NCBI GenBank assembly: GCA_015227615.1
Contig: JAALGZ010000024.1
Location: 558,001 to 622,000, forward strand
Direction: 5' to 3'
DNA length: 64,000 bases
Source of the DNA: Labyrinthula sp. Ha
Lineage: Eukaryota > Sar > Bigyra > Labyrinthulida > Labyrinthulaceae
The translations under genes were made by a program, and so were the position numbers. Shown here one piece after another: positions 1 through 9,930 of the stretch. Position 1 is the first letter of the stretch; each line of letters opens with the position of its first letter. The notes below the pieces were generated by a model, which was not told where the DNA came from, made no database searches, and worked only from the letters and a program-made list of their open reading frames with translations.

Positions 1-2
1 TT

Positions 3-1664
3 GCGAGATATTTTCACAAAGGGGATGGAGACGGTAATTTGGAAGTTAAATTTAAGGAAAGAAAAAGTAAAATTGAATGGAAAAGAAATGTGGATGAAAG
101 AGAGTTGGAAAAGATTGAGAGTTTTAATGAAGGAGAAGTTGTTGAAGGAAGTTCTAGTGCGTATTTTTGGTATAGAGTGGAAGAAAAAATTGGATGGAGT
201 GAGTTGAGTAAAAAGTTAGAAGTAGATGAAAAAGATCTTTTGTTTTTTAATAGGAGAAGTTTTTCAGGGAAAGTATTAGTCAAAGGAAATTTGATTCGTA
301 TTCCTTTATATCCAAAAAAATATGTTAGAAAAAAAAATATTAGTGAAAATTGGAAAACGTTTGGAGAAACAAAAGATATTGTAAAAGCAGAAAATGTTAA
401 AGGAAAACAAACTGGATTATGGTATTGTTCAAAAGATGGAGAAAATTTACACATGATATCACGAAAACTTAAAGTAGATTGTTTAGAGTTCAAAGAAGAA
501 AATTTAAGTAGATTTCCTGAATTGCGAACTGGCGTTAAGCTTGTTCCAGGAACTGTGCTTAGAGTTCCAAACGTATTTCCAGGAGATCCAGAGAGAAAAA
601 AAGTCTTAGATCAGTGGGGTATGTTTAAAAGAAAAGAAGAAATGTTGAAAGGAGATAAAGTTTTGAGATTAACTGAACCAATGTGTTTTAGACACTGGAG
701 TTTTTCTGATGATCCAGTAGATTTTACTCATGCAAGTTATATGATGGCCATTAAGTTGAAAAAGAAAAGTCTAACACAGAATATTGAAGTACTAAATAAG
801 ACTTATGAAATACTTCCATGGAACTATGAATACTATGATCAAGCATTTGATGTAGTTAAATTAGTTGTCAAAAGAGGTTTTGAAAGAATATTATTGGAAA
901 ATTTTGAAGAGAAAAAAGATTGGGGAGAAATTGATGCAAAGAACTTAACTCAAGGTAAAAGAAAAAGAAAAGTTGTGGATAAATTTAATCCACTTTTTAC
1001 AACACAACCTCCAAAAAAGAAAGTTAATGGAGTTCATAAAATAGAGCCAAATAAAAATATCACAACACGACACGTAAAAATAAGGTTTCGATCAAGAGGT
1101 GGAAAAAAAATTGAACTGAATAAAGTTGGAATACTAAGAGAAAAAGAGATTAAAATATGCTTAAAAGGTGTTCCTCTCAAAACTTGTTTTTTTGGATTAA
1201 TTCCAGAAACTATATCTTGGCCAGAAAAACCTAATCTAGAAAAACGATGGAAAGATTTTTTTGGCAAAGTTGTTACAGTAAAACCAAAAGTATCGGATAT
1301 TCAAAGAGAAAAGTTTTTTAACTCAAATAAAATTCACAACCAATTTTCGCACTTAATAAAAGAAAATAGACAAAAAGAAACAGATTATAAATATTATTAT
1401 GTGATAACATATATCCCAGATTTACAATACTTAAGATTAGCACCCATGGAAAAAGATGGATATTTTTCAAATAAACATAAATATTTTTCAGGACAAATAA
1501 AATGGAAATGTGTTCCAGAAACAGAAGGATATGAAATAGATATATCTGCAAATAGATGTACTGTTATTCAAAGTTTAGCTACTTTGAACTCATCAGATGC
1601 AGATAGTGAAAGATGGTTTATCGATAATAAAGAAACAAGAATATTAAGAAAAAGTTTATATTAA
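3..1664 (+). CDS. LysM-like repeat protein, 5' end outside window
   Basis: The frame is open from the first complete codon at base 3 to the TAA at 1662-1664, so the gene starts left of the window. I do not recognise the whole protein. Two LysM-like modules are visible: one around residues 55-100 (WYRVEEKIGWSELSKKLEV, ending NLIRIP) and one around 140-190 (WYCSKDGENLHMISRKLKV, ending GTVLRVP). Each has the usual shape of a 'stay-on-the-job' helix pair closed by an I/V-P. The centre is lysine-rich, with nuclear-signal-like patches GKRKRK and PPKKK near residues 320-350. The last 80 residues are probably a separate fold. No membrane segment or signal peptide is visible. LysM modules usually bind chitin or peptidoglycan, but the basic patches and lack of a signal make an intracellular role as likely. 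The long open frame with A/T third positions supports a live gene. Confidence 0.75.
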   Translation, partial: ARYFHKGDGDGNLEVKFKERKSKIEWKRNVDERELEKIESFNEGEVVEGSSSAYFWYRVEEKIGWSELSKKLEVDEKDLLFFNRRSFSGKVLVKGNLIRIPLYPKKYVRKKNISENWKTFGETKDIVKAENVKGKQTGLWYCSKDGENLHMISRKLKVDCLEFKEENLSRFPELRTGVKLVPGTVLRVPNVFPGDPERKKVLDQWGMFKRKEEMLKGDKVLRLTEPMCFRHWSFSDDPVDFTHASYMMAIKLKKKSLTQNIEVLNKTYEILPWNYEYYDQAFDVVKLVVKRGFERILLENFEEKKDWGEIDAKNLTQGKRKRKVVDKFNPLFTTQPPKKKVNGVHKIEPNKNITTRHVKIRFRSRGGKKIELNKVGILREKEIKICLKGVPLKTCFFGLIPETISWPEKPNLEKRWKDFFGKVVTVKPKVSDIQREKFFNSNKIHNQFSHLIKENRQKETDYKYYYVITYIPDLQYLRLAPMEKDGYFSNKHKYFSGQIKWKCVPETEGYEIDISANRCTVIQSLATLNSSDADSERWFIDNKETRILRKSLY

Positions 1665-1879
1665 ATAATAAACATATTTTATACTTTCATATATTCTAAA
1701 TTCGTAGAATTCTCTTGTTTTTTATGTTTTTAACTATATTTTATTACCACTCAACAATTTTTTCTTCAATCATTGTAAAAACATTTCTTTTTCACTTATT
1801 AAAAAATATCAACCTTTAGTTTTAGTTTTATATTAAAGCTTAAATATCCTTTATAAATAAAAAGGATTTTGAACATACA
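1665..1879. other. Intergenic, no gene seen
   Basis: This is A+T-rich 3' flank of the LysM-like gene. No gene or clear repeat is visible. Confidence 0.5.
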
Positions 1880-2690
1880 TATTTCTTTAAGATATATATA
1901 ATTTACACATAATTTACCAAAGTTATTAAAGTTGTAAAATTAATCTCAGTACTTATTTTCTTGTATGTTTTATATTAGAATATTTCAAAACTAGAAGTAA
2001 TTTTGTTATTATAAAAATATTTTTACATTTTTTAACTGGTATTAAAAGTATATTTTTTAAAACAATATTTAAAACATATTCTATTTACTTTATAGTAGAA
2101 TTTCTCTTATGAAATTTGAAAAGTTTAAAAGATATTTTTTCTGTATTACAATATTTACTATTTAAACTAGAATTTTAACTTTATATTCTAAGAACAAGTT
2201 TATGAAAAATTTTATTACAAATAAAACTTCCTAAAACTTAAAAAAAATAAAATTTAATGAATATAAAGGTTTAGTTTTCTGATAAATTTAAACTAGGAAA
2301 ATAAGAAATTATTGCTTTTTAAGATTATATTTCCAAAATACCTTCAACTTCCCAGTTTTCAAAACCACAAAGATATTATTTCTTGCGAGGATTCATTTTC
2401 ATTTTGAAACTATTTCATTTTATAATTATCCATAAAAAGTCAGGATTTTGAAATTCACAGCATCTTGTCTTTTTAAAACAAATCTAGCAGAAACAGATGT
2501 CAAAGTTTATCTGTTATTCTCTTAATTTCTTCAGATTATTCAAGCTGAAATTTTAATTGGAAAGAACATAATTTACTCATTTTCTAGAGCATTAAGTTCT
2601 ACAAATAACATTTTTCTGAAGATTTTTTATTGTTCTGTTTAATTCAAATAAATTTTCATCTTGATTATTGTTTCTTTAATATTTTTTTTT
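1880..2690 (-). pseudogene. Eroded ROCO (Roc-COR) relic, copy 0
   Basis: On the minus strand this stretch aligns by eye, base by base but with many changes, to the COR half of ROCO copy I. Bases 2180-2320 match about 10340-10480: AACTTCCTAAAACTT against AACTTCCCAAAGCTT, and CTGATAAATTTA against CAGATAAATTTA. Bases 2420-2450 match about 10585-10620 (AATTATCCA followed by AAAAA). No usable frame is left. The ends are approximate. It is the oldest ROCO copy in the window and lies in the same orientation as copy I, so the left part of the window also held more than one copy. Confidence 0.55.
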
Positions 2691-4627
2691 AAGTTTTCCT
2701 GCTCGGAATGATCTATCAAACAGATAGATACTCTGAATTGAGATAAAGATCCTAACGAAAACGTTGAGCTTATAATCTAAGTTAATTAAAGTTTCCTTGG
2801 AATTCAGATATATATCAATTCAAAGTCTCAATCTCAGGAGAGGCACAAATCTGGAACCAAGGAGTTACTCAATACTTTATTAAGTTTTGAAATATGTTTT
2901 GATCGTATGATTGTAACTCTTTTTCTCGTATGAGTCATTTATTTGTTATTTTTATAGCCTGAATTGAGCTTTGTTCTGTACTTATAATTTATATCATTAG
3001 AGTAGTTATGCCTTAATTTCCAAAAATATATTTATGAACTATTTGGTACTTTTAGGATAATTAATAAGTCTACATGCTTAAAGAGAAGTTTAAATGATTT
3101 TACCAGTTCTTTGTTCTAATTTAAGAAATCATTAAGTTCCTATAAATTATGTTAAGAACTATCTTTAAAACTAATTACAATATAAGTTAGAGAAAATGGA
3201 TGAAAAGGAATACAATTTATTTGGCAAACTCAAACTTGGAAAACAAACTGGAAAGTATACAATATTTCTTTTCTCTGAAGATTTTACGAATAGATATCTT
3301 TGAACAAAAATATTTCATATTTTAAATCAAGGTTATAATAGGTTTTCGCTAATAATAAGAATAAACTTCAAGTGTGAAAGCAAAGAAAAAGATACCTTTT
3401 TTTCAATTCTTCAGTTTAATAAATAGTAAAGAAATGTATTCAAGTTTGGAGATCGACTAGAGAAAATTTTTGGTGAGTTTGTAAAATAGAACCCAACACA
3501 TTTAAAATAAACTTCAATATAGAATGATTTTAACATAACCCGGATAAATGTGATTGCTTAAATGAATATTCCTTTTACTAACTTGACTTTGTAATATACT
3601 AGGCAACTCAATAAACCTAACATTAACTACTATTGTTATTGCTTGCTTCTTTTAATATTTTCTGGTTTTTCATTTAAGTTTGCTTTTTATGTATCCCCGC
3701 CATCTTTAACCCATTACCACGGTTGTATTCTAGTGAAGTTCATATTCTCTAGATCACTTATTATATTCTGCCAAAATGGATGATTTAAATAATGGGACTC
3801 AACTTTCTTATTCTACTTATGTATCATATTATTAATAAGTGGTGTGTTCAGATTCTCTACTACAATATCCAATATCTCTAGGAAAGATTAAACAGGTAAT
3901 ACCTCTAATTCCTCCAAGAACCTATTTGTGTCAATATTGATCAAGAAATGCTGATTGAAATTTCAAAGTTATCCATGATCAAGCTTTTTTTCTAAAGTTG
4001 AGAAGCTTTAACGAATCGGCTCTTAATATAATTACTTAAACAAAGAAATATCTTTCAAATTTTGTCTTATTCTTATAGCTTAATGCATATTTCTTAAAAT
4101 CTTGTGAAAGATTTAATTCAGAAAACAAATTATTGTTCAGATGGATTGTCCAAAAAAATAAAATAAAAACAGTTGTTTATTTTCTAAAGTATTTTTGAAT
4201 TTTAAAGTGGTAAATTATCGATTATTTGAATTCAGAACAGTGAAATCGTTCTTTCCCTTCATACAGAAAATTATTTTAAGTTTGTTTTTGAGCTTCTATG
4301 TTTTCCACACGGTATGCTGTCATTTTTGGTTCCATTCTATTAACAAAGTTTTATATAATCTAATATTAACAAGATATTTATTTTTTTTGCTTTTTCTGAA
4401 CATAAATAGTTCCTACCTTGTTTTATATAGACAACTTTTGTGAAAGAAACAATATCTTTGGATTAAAAAAAACAATATATAAGAATATTATTAAAAACAA
4501 ACTACAACTTCAGTGTTTATATGTAGCGATTAAATATATTTCTTCACGTTGATATTGCTGAAATATAGACATTGTCAACTTAAAATAACACAGCTAGTGG
4601 TTTTATTTTGAAATTGTGAACAAAAAT
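2691..4627. other. No gene recognised
   Basis: This is A+T-rich sequence between the eroded ROCO relic and the stop of ROCO copy I. The part nearest 4627 is the 3' flank of copy I and matches the 3' flank of copy III (for example bases 4490-4625 against 48337-48475). The only longer frame, about 80 codons near 4195, has no recognisable motif and lies in this repeated flank. I see no further gene. Confidence 0.5.
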
Positions 4628-4866
4628 TTAGCCTTTTATATCAGTCCAAATACTTTTTATTGGATTAAATATCCGTCGTGATCTTTGAAAACCGGGTTTC
4701 TTTGGCCTTTAAAACAGTAAAAATTCAGTCATGGTTTCTTCCGAAATACTGTCTTCTAGGTAATAATTTGCTTCCACTTCTTGTTCACTCACATTGTTTT
4801 CTTCAACCAACTGCTGTATTAAAAATACGAGAAAACTATTTCTTGTTTTGCCAATAAATCTAAAAC

Positions 4867-5166
4867 AGTCAGACACTAAGCAGTCGAGTGTACGACTCTC
4901 TCCATACTGACTGTTTACACTTTACATAGTTATAATACAATATTACATTACTGCACAATTGGTGCAACTTTACATAATACATTTTTACTAATACATAAGC
5001 ACCGGAAACAACAAATCGTAAAACCTTAATATCTCAACAACTACTGGGAGTTAGAAAACGTTACTTATATCATTTTAAAGCTCTTTTCAAGCTCTTTCAG
5101 TTTATTTAATTTAATATACGTATCCTCATACATATATAGACGATACGGACAATTACTTGTCTAACT
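4867..5166 (+). repeat. 5' LTR of copia element 1
   Basis: The 300-bp LTR starts AGTCAGACACTAAG and ends TTACTTGTCTAACT. It looks identical to the copy at 9631-9930. It is preceded by AAAAC, which is repeated after the 3' LTR. The sequence directly after it begins TGGTTGCGATGG, which has the TGG start expected of a tRNA primer-binding site. Confidence 0.95.
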
Positions 5167-5174
5167 TGGTTGCG

Positions 5175-8100
5175 ATGGAAGTAAACGAAAATCAGAGTGA
5201 TCCCGTGGAAGAACGAACAGCACGGAGTGAAAACTCCAACTTGACCCAAGGGGAAACTCATTTACAAAACTTTCCTGCTTCAACTACAACACTTACGAAG
5301 CTAGAAATTACAAATGAAGCAATTAACGAAGAATTCTACAAAAAAGGACGAAAAAGATTGGAAAACCTTTTACGATCAAAAACTGATCAAAATCAATTCG
5401 AACTTCTGAAACAAGGTGTTGAGATGTACCTGCTTGCCTTAAAATTACAAATTAATGGAACATCTCTACGAAAATTCTTTAAATCTCACGACCGCAGCAT
5501 CATTGATGAGCTGTTAGAATCTTACAATCCGCTTACTCAAAAATCTAACTACATTCTAGAGGAAGAAATTGACGATGAACTTTCAGATGACATCATTTCT
5601 CTTTGGAAAAAAGACGTTGTTTTCTTACGAACAATCCGAACCCCACATCGTTTTTGCAAAATCCTGCGACGCATCGGGGCTGTTACATTCTTACCTACAC
5701 AAACCAGAAAAAGAATTAACTTTGGAAACTTGATTTACAGCTGTTGGGAGGAATCAGAACCCATTACAGACTTCGTTAAACGCTTTGATTCTTTGGTACA
5801 ACAGGCTAATCAGATCAAGATGATGCAAAATGACTCTGATTTACTTACACTTTTTCAAACTAAGATTCTCTTCAGAAGAAACAACAATCAGAAAATTTTT
5901 ACAGTTGTCAACAATTTGGATTCAAAAGATCTACCATTAAAGGATTACATGAGTGAAGTGACACAAGCCGTACTTCAGCATGACAATTCAGGTTTGATCC
6001 CTTTTGATGCTCCAAGTACATCAGTTGTTGCATTTACAAAAAAAATTGTTTCTTCTAATTCAAAAGGTACATTGTGTTTCAATTGCGGTGAAGATTTTCC
6101 ACACAAAGGCAAACAATGTGCTGCTAAAGGTGCTACCTGTTCTTACTGTGGCAAACCTAATCATTTTGCAAAGGTGTGTTCAACCAACCCAGAACGTACA
6201 TTACAACTTCCCAAGATGAAGAAAAAACCAACAAAGAAAACAGTAGCAGTAACATCTACAAAAGAAAATTTTAATCCTTTCAGTTTCGCTACTTCTCTTT
6301 GTACCACAGGTTCAAACTCTTTAGCTGGGCTGGATTCATGCAGCGATGTTTTCGTTTTTAGAAGCGCTGATTTTTTTACACACATGGATCAGAAGCCTGG
6401 TAAACTTACCCTTACAGAAAATTCTGGTAGCTACGAAAGCACTGGAACAGCCAGATTTGCATTCAAAGAATTTCCTTCTAAGTTTTTTACAGTACAGGCA
6501 ATTTACATGCCAAGTGCAAATTTCAACATTTTGTGTACCTACGATCTAGAGCAACAGAATGTTAAAGTCAACCATCGCTCTAGAAACGTACAACTAGAAA
6601 CAGGAAACAAATTAAAAATAATTTTACTTGGAAAGAAAAGCTTCATTGAAATCATTCCACTAGGGAAATCAGTCTTACAAACCTCTGATCCAAATCTAAT
6701 GCATCGTAGATTGATGCATCTCTCAGAGGACAAACTTAAACATGCTGGTTTCATTAAGGGTTCTCAAAAACTAAACAGCTGCCAAGTCTGTCTTCAGACA
6801 AAAGCTAAACACAACCCAGTGAAGAATTTAATTCACAAGATGAAACTCTCTCCTGATTCCAAAGGTCAAGCTTTTTCAATGGACTTACTCATTCCGCCAA
6901 AACACTCGATGAAACCAGTCAATGGTGTTGTGGCTGCATTGATTTTAGTTGACCTGAAAACAAAATTAATTAGAGTTGCTCCTTTAAGAACACTTCAATC
7001 GAAAGATTTACTTGCAGCTCTTTACTACCTTCTTTCTACACTCAAAACTTTACCAAAAACGATTGTTACAGACCGCCAATCTGGTTTTACGGCAGAACAC
7101 TTTGTCAACTCAATTTCCGCAAAAGGCATTCATTTACGTTTTGTCCCTAGAGATCGACATGACACTTTCAATGGAGTTGCTGAACGAACGATTGGCATCT
7201 TAAAGGTCATGGCTTCAGCCGCCCTACTACAGTCTAAACTTGATGACTCCTTTTGGATCTACGCGGTCAAATTTGCAAGTTACATCAAGAACAGAGTGCA
7301 TCACAAAACACTTGGTGAGTCACCTTACAAACTAGAAACTGGGCAAGAACCAAACCTTTCTTCACTTAGAACCTTTGGTTGCTGTTGTTTTACGTTAAAA
7401 TCTTCTGGAACGAAGACAAACAAATTTCAAGAAAGAACAGACACTGGTCTCTTTCTTGGACTACAGGAACATTCAAGTTTCAACACAGCAATCATCTACA
7501 AACTTAGTACTGGAAAAATCATTTACCCTCAACTAACCGATGTTTGGTTCCAAGAATCAAGAACACATGATCAAATCGATCAAAATCCACCAACTTTCTC
7601 ATTTGGTGACATCAAAATTGTTGACAAAACTGAAAATGACCCAATTTCTGAGGACGATTTTGAATCTGATGATGACGATGATTTCAGTCCAGATTTTGGT
7701 ATACACTATGTACGTTATGGCCAGAAGGCAAATCAACAAGAAAATCATGATTTTGAGCATGATGATAATTTCGATGAAAATCCCCCTTCAGCAGATGTTC
7801 AACTCGATCAGGATCAAGATGCACATGATCCAACCCCATCTGCCGAAGTAACAAACCCTGAAACACCTCAAACGAGCGAAAACAGCAATGCTCGTCTACC
7901 AGTCACAACGCGATCTGGGAGAAATGCAACGAAATTCGACCTAAATCGGATGTCAGCTTTCACGTTGAACACAACTGAAGAAACAACACACATCATCAAG
8001 CCTAAAACAAAAGGTCAGAAAGAAAAGCTACGGAAGAAGATCATTCAGTCTAGAATTGATCAGAAACCTTCCATTTACCGTGACACAAGAGGTCACCCAG

Positions 8101-9617
8101 ACGAAGCATCTTACAAGAAAGCGGTCGAAAAAGAACTCAAAGCTTTGGAAGAACGAAAGGTTCTCAAAGTGATTAATCGCTCTGAACTTCCTGAAAATGC
8201 TTACGTTGGAAAATGCACGATGCTTGTGAAACAAAAACGCAATGGTAGTTTCAAAGCAAGATGTGTTTACAATGGAAGATCTCAGAAATTCAAAATTACA
8301 CCTTACCGCAGTTCTCCTACCTTAGACTACAACAGTCTTGCAGTTGCACTAGCAGTTGCAGCTCGAAGACAGTTCCATTTTAACACTTTAGATGTTAGTA
8401 CCGCATTCTTGTACGCGGATCTACCTGCTGGCACTACACTCTACTGTGAAATCCCTGATGGACATGAACTGAAACATGACAAGACTAAAGTAATGAAGAT
8501 TGAGAAAGCACTTTACGGTCTGAAGGAAAGTCCCAAGCTTTGGTTTGACAATGTTTCTGCTACAATTCAAAAACTTGGACTCAAACAAGCGATCTTTGAC
8601 GAGTGTGTCTTCTACAAGAAAGATTTAATTACTTTACTTTACGTTGATGATGTACTGATGCTCGGTACAAAACAAGAAATTGCAAACTTCTCAAAACAGT
8701 TTGGGAAAACTTACAAAATTACATTAGGATCACTAGATCAGAAAACAGACTTCTTAGGAGTTAACATTGAAAGAAAACCCAATGGAGACTACCAAATTGA
8801 CCAAACCAAACACATTGAGAAAATTTTAGAAAAATTCAAGGATTTCAAGACTAAAGACAAATTTACACCATTACCTTCTACTTTCGCTGAGGCTGTTAAA
8901 AACAATTCCAATGCTAAAAGCATTAAATTTCCGTACAGAGAATTGCTTGGATCTTTAATTTACTTACGACTTACAAGATTTGATTTACTCTACGCGTTAC
9001 ATGCGCTTAGTCAACTTTCTGAACACGTGACAAGTTTTGCAGTAAAATCAATTCTCAACACATTAGGCTACATTAGTAGAACGAAACATCAAAAACGAAT
9101 TTTTTACTCAGATCAATCAAAAGGTGAAATTACACTTCTTGCCTTTTGTGATGCTGAATGGGCCTCTAACACACTTAACAGAAAAAGTGTTAGTGGTAAC
9201 TTCATTTACTTTGGTCAATCGCTCATTACTGGCAGAAGTTCAAGACAAAGGACAGTTGCTACCTCTGCTGCCGGAGCTGAGCTGATTGAAATTTACAAGA
9301 CAGCAAAACATTTGCAAGGAATCTACGGATTGTGCATGGATTTAGATTGCAAAGTCAAGCTACCTTCAGTGATTTTTACAGATTCACTTAGTTCAACTAA
9401 AACCTTAGAAAAGACAGTTTCTCCAGAGCAAAAACACATGAGTGTTGCAATTCATTTCTTAAAAGGACTCATTCGTTCAGGAAAACTAAAGGTGATTTTC
9501 ATCAAACGCGAATTCAACATTGCTGATCTTCAAACGAAACAGAATCCAAGAGCTGAGTTTGAAAAACTTTGGAACATGACTCATTCAAGGATGAAGTGGC
9601 AGCATTTGAAGATCTAA
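5175..9617 (+). CDS. Copia Gag-Pol polyprotein
   Basis: This is a single frame of 1480 residues with every copia part in order. The gag region carries two Cys-rich knuckles (CFNCGEDF and CSYCGKPNHFAKVC, about residues 305-345). A protease-like segment (LDSCSD) follows. The integrase shows an H-H-C-C region (ending CQVCLQTK) and an acidic core with DLLIPP, TDRQSGF and NGVAERTIG. The reverse transcriptase shows LDVSTAFLYA and LYVDDVLMLG. The RNase H shows FCDAEWAS and TDSLSSTKTLE. The RT following integrase is the copia order. I chose the ATG at 5175, the first in frame beyond the LTR; it lies only nine bases after the LTR end, inside the likely primer-binding site. Codon use is less A/T-biased than in the host genes. 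The frame looks whole. Confidence 0.93.
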   Translation: MEVNENQSDPVEERTARSENSNLTQGETHLQNFPASTTTLTKLEITNEAINEEFYKKGRKRLENLLRSKTDQNQFELLKQGVEMYLLALKLQINGTSLRKFFKSHDRSIIDELLESYNPLTQKSNYILEEEIDDELSDDIISLWKKDVVFLRTIRTPHRFCKILRRIGAVTFLPTQTRKRINFGNLIYSCWEESEPITDFVKRFDSLVQQANQIKMMQNDSDLLTLFQTKILFRRNNNQKIFTVVNNLDSKDLPLKDYMSEVTQAVLQHDNSGLIPFDAPSTSVVAFTKKIVSSNSKGTLCFNCGEDFPHKGKQCAAKGATCSYCGKPNHFAKVCSTNPERTLQLPKMKKKPTKKTVAVTSTKENFNPFSFATSLCTTGSNSLAGLDSCSDVFVFRSADFFTHMDQKPGKLTLTENSGSYESTGTARFAFKEFPSKFFTVQAIYMPSANFNILCTYDLEQQNVKVNHRSRNVQLETGNKLKIILLGKKSFIEIIPLGKSVLQTSDPNLMHRRLMHLSEDKLKHAGFIKGSQKLNSCQVCLQTKAKHNPVKNLIHKMKLSPDSKGQAFSMDLLIPPKHSMKPVNGVVAALILVDLKTKLIRVAPLRTLQSKDLLAALYYLLSTLKTLPKTIVTDRQSGFTAEHFVNSISAKGIHLRFVPRDRHDTFNGVAERTIGILKVMASAALLQSKLDDSFWIYAVKFASYIKNRVHHKTLGESPYKLETGQEPNLSSLRTFGCCCFTLKSSGTKTNKFQERTDTGLFLGLQEHSSFNTAIIYKLSTGKIIYPQLTDVWFQESRTHDQIDQNPPTFSFGDIKIVDKTENDPISEDDFESDDDDDFSPDFGIHYVRYGQKANQQENHDFEHDDNFDENPPSADVQLDQDQDAHDPTPSAEVTNPETPQTSENSNARLPVTTRSGRNATKFDLNRMSAFTLNTTEETTHIIKPKTKGQKEKLRKKIIQSRIDQKPSIYRDTRGHPDEASYKKAVEKELKALEERKVLKVINRSELPENAYVGKCTMLVKQKRNGSFKARCVYNGRSQKFKITPYRSSPTLDYNSLAVALAVAARRQFHFNTLDVSTAFLYADLPAGTTLYCEIPDGHELKHDKTKVMKIEKALYGLKESPKLWFDNVSATIQKLGLKQAIFDECVFYKKDLITLLYVDDVLMLGTKQEIANFSKQFGKTYKITLGSLDQKTDFLGVNIERKPNGDYQIDQTKHIEKILEKFKDFKTKDKFTPLPSTFAEAVKNNSNAKSIKFPYRELLGSLIYLRLTRFDLLYALHALSQLSEHVTSFAVKSILNTLGYISRTKHQKRIFYSDQSKGEITLLAFCDAEWASNTLNRKSVSGNFIYFGQSLITGRSSRQRTVATSAAGAELIEIYKTAKHLQGIYGLCMDLDCKVKLPSVIFTDSLSSTKTLEKTVSPEQKHMSVAIHFLKGLIRSGKLKVIFIKREFNIADLQTKQNPRAEFEKLWNMTHSRMKWQHLKI

Positions 9618-9630
9618 AAAGACCGCATGG

Positions 9631-9930
9631 AGTCAGACACTAAGCAGTCGAGTGTACGACTCTCTCCATACTGACTGTTTACACTTTACATAGTTATAAT
9701 ACAATATTACATTACTGCACAATTGGTGCAACTTTACATAATACATTTTTACTAATACATAAGCACCGGAAACAACAAATCGTAAAACCTTAATATCTCA
9801 ACAACTACTGGGAGTTAGAAAACGTTACTTATATCATTTTAAAGCTCTTTTCAAGCTCTTTCAGTTTATTTAATTTAATATACGTATCCTCATACATATA
9901 TAGACGATACGGACAATTACTTGTCTAACT
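9631..9930 (+). repeat. 3' LTR of copia element 1
   Basis: This 300-bp copy looks identical to the LTR at 4867-5166 and is followed by the target duplication AAAAC at 9931-9935. The sequence just before it (AAAAAGACCGCATGG) is only weakly purine-rich, so the polypurine tract is not obvious. Confidence 0.95.

Larger units (their letters stand above)
4867..9930 (+). mobile_element. Ty1/copia LTR retrotransposon, looks whole
   Basis: The element is 5064 bp, with 300-bp LTRs at both ends, flanked by the 5-bp duplication AAAAC (4862-4866 and 9931-9935). The internal part is filled by one Gag-Pol frame in copia order: gag, protease, integrase, reverse transcriptase, RNase H. The two LTRs look identical by eye, so the insertion is very recent. 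It sits in the last part of ROCO copy I, in the opposite orientation. The LTR ends are AGTCAGAC and GTCTAACT, an imperfect 8-bp inverted repeat, rather than the usual TG and CA. Confidence 0.95.

Noticed and set aside
4195-4443. 82-codon frame near the 3' flank of ROCO copy I
   Set aside because: It lies in repeated flank sequence, is hydrophobic only because of T-rich codons, and is not conserved in the flanks of copies II and III.
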